A stretch of DNA of 50,599 bases from an uncultured Clostridia bacterium. Its GTDB lineage: Bacteria; Bacillota; Clostridia; Oscillospirales; CAG-272. Below, one piece after another: positions 44,602-50,599 of this stretch. The notes under the pieces are model-generated. The model was given only the letters and a program-made list of their open reading frames with translations, did not search any database and had not been told where the DNA came from. Position numbers and translations under genes: made by a program. Where the stretch lies: the NCBI GenBank assembly GCA_944391805.1, contig CALXUY010000008.1, forward strand, positions 1 through 50,599, read 5' to 3'. How positions within the stretch are numbered: position 1 is the stretch's first letter; every line of letters begins with the position of its first letter.

Positions 44602-45428
44602 GACGGGCGGAATCGCTGCTCCTCCGCATTGCCGTTTACGGTGCGGTGGGCCTGACGCTGGCGGTGCTGGGCCTTTTGATGCTGGAAATTCTGCGGCAGG
44701 GGCTGCCTCGTCTTTCCTGGGACCTGTTTGCATGGAGCTATTCCTCGGAGAATCAATCCATGCTGCCGGCGCTGGTCAACACCCTCACTATGACGGTTCT
44801 GGCCTTGGCGATGGCGGTGCCTGTGGGCGTTTTGTCAGCGGTTTATATGGTGGAATATGCCCACAGGGGAAACCGGTTTGTCCGCGTGATCCGGGCGTTT
44901 ACCGAAACGCTGGCAGCCATTCCCTCGGTGGTGTACGGGCTGTTCGGACTGCTGCTGTTTGTCGGGCGTCTGCATTGGGGCTACAGTCTGCTCTCTGGCG
45001 CGCTGACATTGGCGATTATGATTCTGCCGGTCATCATGCGCACCTCCGAGGAAGCGCTGCAGGCAGTTCCCGACGCATGGCGGGAGGGGGGCTTCGGACT
45101 GGGGGCAGGGAAGCTGCGCACGGTGTTCCGCATCGTCCTGCCTCCGGCGCTCCCCGGCATTTTTTCCGGAATCCTTCTCTCCGCGGGGCGTATCATCGGC
45201 GAGACTACAGCCCTGATTTATACCGCCGGTACCGTGGCACAGATTGCCGGTCTGCGTCAGAGCGGGAGAACGCTTTCGGTGCATATCTTCGCACTTTGGA
45301 ATGAGGGACTGGCGCAGGGAGAGGCTTATGCCACAGCAGCGGTGCTGCTGGTGCTCACGCTGGGGCTGCCGGCGCTCTCCGCGCGTCTGTCCCGCCGCAG
45401 CGGACATGGGGGAGGGAAGCGCAGATGA
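44598..45428 (+). CDS. pstA: Phosphate ABC transporter permease PstA
   Basis: 276 residues, six membrane segments. [17 protein letters not shown] and the EAA loop [20 protein letters not shown], then [26 protein letters not shown], are typical PstA. It starts in an ATGA overlap with pstC and ends in one with pstB. Confidence 0.93.
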   Translation: MRRAESLLLRIAVYGAVGLTLAVLGLLMLEILRQGLPRLSWDLFAWSYSSENQSMLPALVNTLTMTVLALAMAVPVGVLSAVYMVEYAHRGNRFVRVIRAFTETLAAIPSVVYGLFGLLLFVGRLHWGYSLLSGALTLAIMILPVIMRTSEEALQAVPDAWREGGFGLGAGKLRTVFRIVLPPALPGIFSGILLSAGRIIGETTALIYTAGTVAQIAGLRQSGRTLSVHIFALWNEGLAQGEAYATAAVLLVLTLGLPALSARLSRRSGHGGGKRR

Positions 45429-46177
45429 GCCAATTTCGCATTCAGAATCTCAATCTGTACTACGGCAGCTTTCAGGCACTCAAGGGGGTCAATCTGGATA
45501 TTCCGGAAAGACGCGCCACCGCCTTCATCGGCCCGTCCGGATGCGGCAAATCCACGCTGCTCAAAACGCTGAACCGTATGACCGATCTGGTGGAGGACTG
45601 CCGTGTGGAGGGAAAGGTGCTGTTTGACGGAAAGAATATTCTCAGCCGCCTGACCGACGTCAACACCCTGCGCCGCCGTGTGGGAATGGTGTTTCAGAAG
45701 CCGAATCCGTTTCCGATGAGCATTTATGAGAATATCGCATTCGGCCCGCGCACACACGGCGTGCGCAAAAAGGAGGAGCTGGACGAGCTGGTGGAGCGCT
45801 CGCTGACCGAGGCGGCGCTCTGGGGAGAGGTCAAGGATCGGCTGCGCAAATCGGCGCTTGGGCTTTCGGGCGGGCAGCAGCAGCGGCTGTGCATTGCGCG
45901 GGCGCTTGCGGTGCAGCCCGAGGTGCTGCTGATGGACGAGCCGACCTCTGCACTCGACCCGATCTCCACCGCCCGGATTGAGGAGCTGGTTCTTGGTCTC
46001 AAGCGGGAATATACCGTTGTGATGGTGACGCACCATATGCAGCAGGCCAAGCGGGTATCCGACCGCACGGTGTTCTTTCTGTTGGGGGAGGTGGTGGAGG
46101 CCGGGGACACCGAGCGCCTGTTTTCCTCCCCCCAGGATGCGCGCACCGGAGATTATATCAATGGCAGATTCGGGTAA
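45425..46177 (+). CDS. pstB: Phosphate ABC transporter ATPase PstB
   Basis: 250 residues, the normal size. Walker A is GPSGCGKST (36-44), with [10 protein letters not shown] after it as in PstB. The signature is LSGGQQQR, Walker B is [13 protein letters not shown], and the H-loop is [12 protein letters not shown]. It energises phosphate import. It is the last gene of pstSCAB; no phoU or phoBR follows, and a terminator lies 67 bp downstream. Confidence 0.95.
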   Translation: MSQFRIQNLNLYYGSFQALKGVNLDIPERRATAFIGPSGCGKSTLLKTLNRMTDLVEDCRVEGKVLFDGKNILSRLTDVNTLRRRVGMVFQKPNPFPMSIYENIAFGPRTHGVRKKEELDELVERSLTEAALWGEVKDRLRKSALGLSGGQQQRLCIARALAVQPEVLLMDEPTSALDPISTARIEELVLGLKREYTVVMVTHHMQQAKRVSDRTVFFLLGEVVEAGDTERLFSSPQDARTGDYINGRFG

Positions 46178-46243
46178 ATCCGGCTACCGGCAAACCGGAC
46201 TGCCGCAAAGCGGAGCTTGCGGAAACAAACCATGATGATACGC

Positions 46244-46282
46244 CAAAAGCCAGCCTGACCGAAACGATCAGACTGGCTTTTT
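46244..46282. terminator. Terminator after pstSCAB
   Basis: AAAAGCCAG.CTGA pairs with TCAG.CTGGCTTTTT. It also lies behind the leftward AEC gene, about 49 bp from its end, so it may serve both. Confidence 0.75.
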
Positions 46283-46330
46283 GGCTGCCGCCGCACCCCG
46301 AGCGCACAATGGATGTGCGTGAAGCCGCAT

Positions 46331-47278
46331 TCAGAGAGTGGATACCCACTGCGCAAACAGAACGACCGGCGGCAGCGTAACGGTGGTGAGCAGAGAGGTC
46401 ATGCCCACCGTTTCGGAGGCATAACCGGGGTTGATGTCGTAGACCTCGGCCAGCATGGTGATCACCGAGGCGCTGGGCAGACCTGCCATCACGGTGCAGA
46501 GCAGGATATAGGTTTCATTCAGGCCGCAGAGCTTGGCCAGCAGGCAGACGACGACCGGAAACGCAATCAGCTTCAGCAGGGAATGCAGGTAGAGGTTCCG
46601 GCTTGTGAACATGCCGCGCAGCGAAACGGTTGCCAGCAGCCCGCCTGTGATCAGCACCGAGATCGGGGTGCACAGTCCGCCGAGATAGGAGAAGAAATCC
46701 GACGCGAAGTCGGGCAGCTCAAAGACCGGCTTGAGCAGGTAGAGCGCCACGCCGATGGCACACGGAATGGTGCCGAAGTTGACCAGCGCTTTTTTCGGCG
46801 TCAGACGGATGTCGTCCCGCCCGCGGCCGAGCAGCACCATGCCCCAGGTCCACAGGAAGAGGTGAAAGCTGATGAAATAAAACGCGCCGATGAAGCTGCC
46901 CATCCCGTCTCCGTAAAGCGAATCCAGCACCGGAAAGCCGAGGAAGCCGCAGTTGGTGAACACCAGGCCGAATTCGAATATTTTGGCCATATCCACATCC
47001 TTGAAGCGGCGGCAGATCAAACGGGCGGCCAGCGCCATGATTGTATGCAGCACAAAGCCGATCAGGGTTGCCATGCCGGCAATTCTCAGGTTTTCGGCCG
47101 AGTATTCCATGCCGCTGAGCGAGCCGATGATGAGCATCGGCTGCCCGACCGACAAAATCAGGCGCGAGAGCTTTTTGGACGCCACCGCATCGATGATGCC
47201 CAGCTTGCGGCAGACGTATCCGCAAACCATCAGCAGAAACAGTGTGACGATGATGGAAAGCAGAGAGGAGATGTTCAT
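46331..47278 (-). CDS. AEC-family transporter
   Basis: 315 residues with about ten membrane segments. The N-terminal half has LILSVGQPMLIIGSL and GLVFTNCGFLGFPVLDSLYG; the C-terminal half has MAGLPSASVITMLAEVY. These are the paired crossover motifs of auxin-efflux-carrier type transporters. In bacteria they move organic acids such as malate; the substrate here is unknown. The ATG overlaps the stop of the uracil-DNA glycosylase gene by four bases. Confidence 0.88.
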   Translation of the reverse strand: MNISSLLSIIVTLFLLMVCGYVCRKLGIIDAVASKKLSRLILSVGQPMLIIGSLSGMEYSAENLRIAGMATLIGFVLHTIMALAARLICRRFKDVDMAKIFEFGLVFTNCGFLGFPVLDSLYGDGMGSFIGAFYFISFHLFLWTWGMVLLGRGRDDIRLTPKKALVNFGTIPCAIGVALYLLKPVFELPDFASDFFSYLGGLCTPISVLITGGLLATVSLRGMFTSRNLYLHSLLKLIAFPVVVCLLAKLCGLNETYILLCTVMAGLPSASVITMLAEVYDINPGYASETVGMTSLLTTVTLPPVVLFAQWVSTL

Positions 47279-47847
47279 GCGTCCGGGAGTGCCTCCCGTT
47301 CCTCCAGCCTGCGCTTAATCTGCTTCATATCCTCCAGCATGTCCTCCTTTTTGCGAGGGTCCCGCAAGAGAGCGGCCGGGTGGTAGACCGCCGTCATCCA
47401 GAAGCTGCCCTTTTCAAACCACTTGCCGTGCTCGGCGGTGATCTTGAAATCCGGCTTGATCAGCCGCATGGCCGCAATGCGCCCGAGGCACACAATGATT
47501 TTCGGCCGGATCAGGCGCACCTGCTCGCGCAGATAGCCGATGCAGGCGTCCTCCTCCTGCGGCAGGGGATCCCGGTTTTTGGGCGGGCGGCATTTGAGGA
47601 TGTTTGCAATGTAGACCTGCTCGCGGTCAATGTCCACCGCAAACAGATAGTGGTTGAGAAGCTGGCCCGCACGGCCGACAAACGGCGTTCCGTTCAGGTC
47701 CTCCTGCTCGCCCGGCGCCTCTCCCACAAACATCAGGTCGGCATTCGGGTTGCCCACGCCGAACACCACATTGGTGCGCGTGTCGCCCAGCGGGCAGGCG
47801 TGGCATTGGCCGCAGGTCTCTCTCAATTGCTCCAGTTCTGTTGACAT
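47275..47847 (-). CDS. Uracil-DNA glycosylase, family 4
   Basis: 190 residues. The first two iron-sulphur cysteines are in [10 protein letters not shown]. Motif 1 is [25 protein letters not shown], then [22 protein letters not shown] and the C-terminal YHPAALLR. This is the iron-sulphur family 4 type that removes uracil from DNA. AAAGGAAGAATCATC precedes the ATG. It lies between the PHP gene (39 bp) and the AEC gene (overlap) in a leftward operon. Confidence 0.93.
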   Translation of the reverse strand: MSTELEQLRETCGQCHACPLGDTRTNVVFGVGNPNADLMFVGEAPGEQEDLNGTPFVGRAGQLLNHYLFAVDIDREQVYIANILKCRPPKNRDPLPQEEDACIGYLREQVRLIRPKIIVCLGRIAAMRLIKPDFKITAEHGKWFEKGSFWMTAVYHPAALLRDPRKKEDMLEDMKQIKRRLEEREALPDA

Positions 47848-47886
47848 GATGATTCTTCCTTTCGTCGTGTCCGGGTACGCCGGCTG

Positions 47887-48600
47887 TCACAGCTCGGACG
47901 CCGGAAAATCGGTCATGCCGTCCCGTTCGGCGGCGGGGCCGGCGCAGCGCAGGGTGTAGCTGCGGCTGCGCAGTACGTCGCAGAGCTGCCGCATCGAGAG
48001 AATCGGCTCCGGGGTGATCAGACCGCCCGATTCCGGCGACCATGTGTCGTGAAAATCGCTGCCGGAGGTGGGAATTTTGCCGTACTTGCGGCACCAGAGC
48101 CGCGCCAGATCGTTCCGCGCGTCATGGTTCGGGTGGCCGTTGAACACTTCGTAGCCGTCGAGCAGGGCAGGCGGCATATTTTTTATGCCGTTGCGCAGGG
48201 GGTGCGCCTGAATCACCAGCAAATCGTGCTCCCGTGCCAGACCCGAAAAGGTCTTCAGGCTCATCAGATGCAGGTTAGGGTGTTCGTAGAGAAATTCCTC
48301 ATCGGCGCCGAAGATCAGGTAGTCGTTGGTACTTTCCACAAAACGCAGCTCCAGCCCCAGCAGAACGCAGAGCCGGTCGCCGGCGTAGTCCCGCATGGCA
48401 CGGTAGCCCGATACATAAAAACGGAAGCGGTCCTCCCAATCCTCGCCGGCGCTGTCCATCACATAGTCGCAGTAGTGGTTGGTCACCACCACCGTGCGGT
48501 AGCCGGCGGCAAGATACCGGTCGGCCACCTGCGCCGCCGTCAGGTGGGCGCAGGGGCTGACCTCGGAGGTGTGCGCGTGAAGCTCGGTATAATATGGCAT
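47887..48600 (-). CDS. PHP-domain phosphoesterase
   Basis: 237 residues from the ATG at 48600, eight bases after GTGAGGC; the frame is open into gpmI, but the earlier start has no support. The PHP metal ligands [12 protein letters not shown] (His8, His10), [13 protein letters not shown] and SGSDFHD are present. The family contains histidinol phosphatases and nucleoside 3',5' phosphoesterases; the substrate cannot be told. It follows gpmI by 8 bp. Confidence 0.82.
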   Translation of the reverse strand: MPYYTELHAHTSEVSPCAHLTAAQVADRYLAAGYRTVVVTNHYCDYVMDSAGEDWEDRFRFYVSGYRAMRDYAGDRLCVLLGLELRFVESTNDYLIFGADEEFLYEHPNLHLMSLKTFSGLAREHDLLVIQAHPLRNGIKNMPPALLDGYEVFNGHPNHDARNDLARLWCRKYGKIPTSGSDFHDTWSPESGGLITPEPILSMRQLCDVLRSRSYTLRCAGPAAERDGMTDFPASEL

Positions 48601-48608
48601 CGTCCGCC

Positions 48609-50267
48609 TCACCGGATCTCCAGAATGGAGGCGTCCCACATCTCCGGCGCCTCGTAGCCCAGCAGATTGACTACCGTGGCGGCTACGTTGGAGAGGCCGT
48701 ATTTGCCGTCGGCCCTGACGGTGTAGTGCTCCTTGGCCGGCGTGTTGTCGTAGAAGATGCAGGGGACCGGATTGAGGGTGTGGCTGGTTTTGGCCTTCAG
48801 GCTGCCGTCCTTGCCGCGCTTGGGCTGACCGTTTTTGTCCAGCTCAAACATCTCGTCGGCATTGCCGTGGTCGGCGGTGATCACGGCTGCGCCGCCCAGC
48901 TCGTCAATCACGGGCAGAATGCGGCCGAGCTGCAGATCCAGCGCCTCCATCGAGCAGCGGGTCGCTGCCAGAGAGCCGGTGTGCCCTACCATGTCGCCGT
49001 TGGGGAAGTTGACCCGCAGGCACTTGTATTTGCCCGAACGCAGGCACTCGATCAGGCGGTCGGTGATCTCGGCGCACTTCATCCAGGGGCGCTGCTCAAA
49101 CGGGACGATGTCGGAGGGAATTTCGATATAGGTTTCCAGCTCCTCGCTGAACTTGCCCGAACGGTTGCCGTTCCAGAAATAGGTCACATGCCCGAACTTC
49201 TGCGTCTCCGAGATGGCCAGCACCGGCACGCCGGTGCCCGCCAGATACTCGCCCATGGTGTTGGTGATCTCCGGCGGAGCCACCAGATATTTCTTCGGGA
49301 TGTGCAGGTCGCCGTCATATTCCAGCATGCCGGCGTACAGCACCTTCGGCACCCGCACGCGGTCAAACTTGTCGAACTCCCCTTCGGGCGCGTCAAAGCT
49401 GCGCGAAATTTCAATCGCGCGGTCGCCGCGGAAGTTGAAGAAGATCACGCTGTCCCCGTCGTTGATGGTGCCCACCGGCTTGCCGTCCTTTGCGATCACA
49501 AAGGCGGGCAGATCCTGGTCGATCACGTGCAGCTCGTCCCGGTAGGTCTGCACAGCCTCGGCGGCCGAGGCAAACTGCCGGCCCTGCCCCAGCACATGGG
49601 TCTTCCAGCCCGCCTCCACCATGGCCCAGTTGGCCTCGTAGCGGTCCATGGTGATCTGCATCCGGCCGCCGCCAGAAGCGATCAGCACGTCAAAGTCGGC
49701 GCTGCGCAGGCCGGCGAGAAATTCCTCAAACGGGTTGATATATTCCAGAGCGGAGGTTTCGCCAACGTCCCGCCCGTCGATCAGAATGTGCACGCGCACC
49801 CGGCGCACGCCCTCCTTCTTCGCCTGCACCAGCATGGCCTTGAGGTGATCGATGTGGGAGTGCACGTTGCCGTCCGAGAACAGGCCGATAAAGTGCAGGG
49901 TGGAGCCGTTGGATATGACCCCGGCGATCAGCTCCTTCCAGGTGTCGGACGCGAACATCTTACCCGATGCAATCGAGTTGGACACCAGCTTTGCCCCCTG
50001 TGCGAACACCTGCCCTGCGCCCAGCGCGTTGTGGCCGACCTCGCTGTTGCCCATGTCGTCGTCCGAGGGCAGCCCCACGGCGGTTCCGTGTGCCTTGAGC
50101 TTCACCATCGGGTATTTTGCCATCAGCATATCGAGGTTGGGGGTATAGGCCGAGCTGACCGCGTTGGCGACGCCGTCGGGCGCCAAACCGACCCCGTCCA
50201 TAATCACGGTGAGCACAGGCCCCTGCACTCCGGAAAAGCTGCCGAGCTTTTTGAGCGATTTGTTCAT
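48609..50267 (-). CDS. gpmI: 2,3-bisphosphoglycerate-independent phosphoglycerate mutase
   Basis: 552 residues from the ATG at 50267 (GGAGGATATTGATTTTT upstream). VIMDGVGLAPDG (Asp24), the catalytic serine in DDMGNSEVGHN (Ser75), IDGRDVGETS, FFNFRGDRAIE, NFPNGDMVGHTG and the metal site ITADHGNADEM are all intact. It interconverts 3- and 2-phosphoglycerate in glycolysis with Mn. It is slightly longer than the ~510-residue norm. It heads the leftward operon gpmI-PHP-UDG-AEC. Confidence 0.95.
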   Translation of the reverse strand: MNKSLKKLGSFSGVQGPVLTVIMDGVGLAPDGVANAVSSAYTPNLDMLMAKYPMVKLKAHGTAVGLPSDDDMGNSEVGHNALGAGQVFAQGAKLVSNSIASGKMFASDTWKELIAGVISNGSTLHFIGLFSDGNVHSHIDHLKAMLVQAKKEGVRRVRVHILIDGRDVGETSALEYINPFEEFLAGLRSADFDVLIASGGGRMQITMDRYEANWAMVEAGWKTHVLGQGRQFASAAEAVQTYRDELHVIDQDLPAFVIAKDGKPVGTINDGDSVIFFNFRGDRAIEISRSFDAPEGEFDKFDRVRVPKVLYAGMLEYDGDLHIPKKYLVAPPEITNTMGEYLAGTGVPVLAISETQKFGHVTYFWNGNRSGKFSEELETYIEIPSDIVPFEQRPWMKCAEITDRLIECLRSGKYKCLRVNFPNGDMVGHTGSLAATRCSMEALDLQLGRILPVIDELGGAAVITADHGNADEMFELDKNGQPKRGKDGSLKAKTSHTLNPVPCIFYDNTPAKEHYTVRADGKYGLSNVAATVVNLLGYEAPEMWDASILEIR

Positions 50268-50317
50268 AAAAATCAATATCCTCCGTTTCTGAAACAACGC
50301 AAATTTTTACAAATACT

Positions 50318-50345
50318 ATTATAGTCAAATTTGCCCGAATTGCAA
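50318..50345 (-). promoter_or_regulatory. Promoter of the gpmI operon
   Basis: On the minus strand TTGCAA (50345-50340), 16-bp spacer, TATAAT (50323-50318). Confidence 0.7.
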
Positions 50346-50443
50346 GAGCAATTTGCATTATTTCAAAAAAATTTCCATTTGGCGCGGGGGAGATAGACCG
50401 ATGCTCCGCCGAAAACGGCGCCGGATTGCCCCGCAGGCACGCA

Positions 50444-50471
50444 AAAAGGCGGCGGAAAAAGCTCCGCCGCC
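50444..50471. terminator. Terminator hairpin at the base of the right IS copy
   Basis: GGCGGCGGA pairs with TCCGCCGCC (50448-50471). On the minus strand a run of T follows, so it would stop a leftward transcript. The insertion sequence begins 2 bp to the right. Confidence 0.75.
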
Positions 50472-50472
50472 G

Positions 50473-50599
50473 CAGTCTGTCGAAAAAGTCACCATAAAAG
50501 GTGGCTTATTTGCTTAAAATATGATATAATAGAAGCAGAAAAAGACAGGCGGTGAAGAGATGATAAGCAAGAGGCAAAGCGGAAGAGATATCATGGCCA
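50473..50599 (+). mobile_element. IS1182-like insertion sequence, right copy, 5' end
   Basis: Starts CAGTCTGTCGAAAAAGTC and runs through the same CACC-ATAAAA-GGTG hairpin and TATAAT box as the left copy (424 downward). It faces out of the window. The rest is beyond the edge. Confidence 0.75.
50560..50599 (+). CDS. IS1182-like transposase, first 13 codons
   Basis: ATG at 50560 after CAGGCGGTGAAGAG. The 13 codons MISKRQSGRDIMA correspond to the start of the left copy (MISKGQNGRDVIA). The gene runs off the window. Divergence at several positions shows that the two copies are not a recent exact duplication. Confidence 0.65.
   Translation, partial: MISKRQSGRDIMA

Noticed and set aside
48594..50324. 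576-codon open frame on the plus strand over gpmI
   Set aside because: Antisense shadow of gpmI; the real gene has all motifs and a good ribosome binding site.

Overview
The window looks like a chromosomal stretch of a spore-forming Clostridia (Firmicutes) bacterium of the Oscillospirales/Ruminococcaceae type. The genes are GC-rich (roughly 55-60% by eye), the ribosome binding sites are strong AGGAGG types, and promoters are textbook TTGACA-17-TATAAT. A cotJABC spore-coat operon, a spoVAC gene, a T-box leader before ileS, a CpsBCD tyrosine phosphoregulatory set and a pst operon fit this placement. No rRNA, tRNA, phage or CRISPR array was seen. Both edges lie inside 5' ends of one IS1182-like insertion sequence, in opposite orientation and diverging at several bases. 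The window is therefore probably a whole contig that stopped at repeats.

Layout. 1-4.4 kb: interrupted IS, repeat-rich DNA, a DUF6514-like gene, a small lipoprotein, a DUF4367 membrane protein and a degenerate ~40-bp minisatellite. 4.4-6.5 kb: ECF-like sigma factor and cotJABC. 6.6-13.3 kb: T-box, a dispersed repeat, then ileS-lspA-rluD-MBL hydrolase-P-loop kinase. 13.6-20.7 kb: HTH-membrane fusion, SPFH protein and a 1258-aa surface protein with InlB-like repeats. 20.8-30.3 kb: RluA-type synthase, birA, GH2 beta-galactosidase, radical SAM protein, MscS channel, and a cinA/lipoprotein/coiled-coil operon. 31.1-34.3 kb: spoVAC and cpsBCD. 34.5-38.2 kb: APH-family kinase, GH4 alpha-galactosidase and a divergent AraC regulator. 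38.4-42.4 kb: pyrophosphatase, GNAT, DUF4234 protein, mutY and a lipid kinase. 42.8-46.2 kb: pstSCAB. 46.3-50.3 kb: gpmI, PHP protein, uracil-DNA glycosylase and AEC transporter, all leftward.

The most unusual content is intergenic. A family of ~235-280 bp elements (30474-30709, 35632-35910, 42497-42733, plus an outer copy split by the first) starts CAGACTGTAGACC and ends GTCTACAACCT, so the ends are imperfect inverted repeats. Each of the three is flanked by a 21-40 bp direct duplication, and in every case the duplicated sequence is a whole hairpin: a transcription terminator in two cases and the hairpin of an older copy in the third. At 42.5 kb the duplication is exactly the 32-bp terminator stem-loop; the A-tract stays on the left outer side and the T-tract on the right outer side. 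The element ends resemble the IS1182-like end at the window edges (CAGTCTGTCGAAAAAG), and the right-hand IS copy also begins at the base of a terminator hairpin. The simplest reading is a non-autonomous element mobilised by this IS, whose transposase uses hairpins as targets and duplicates them. An internal stem of the element shows compensatory base changes between copies. At least three other repeat families are present: a two-hairpin element after the P-loop gene and birA, a repeat wedged between the T-box and ileS, and a 208-bp element with TTAAGGCARCACCGC ends that supplies the stop codon of cpsD.
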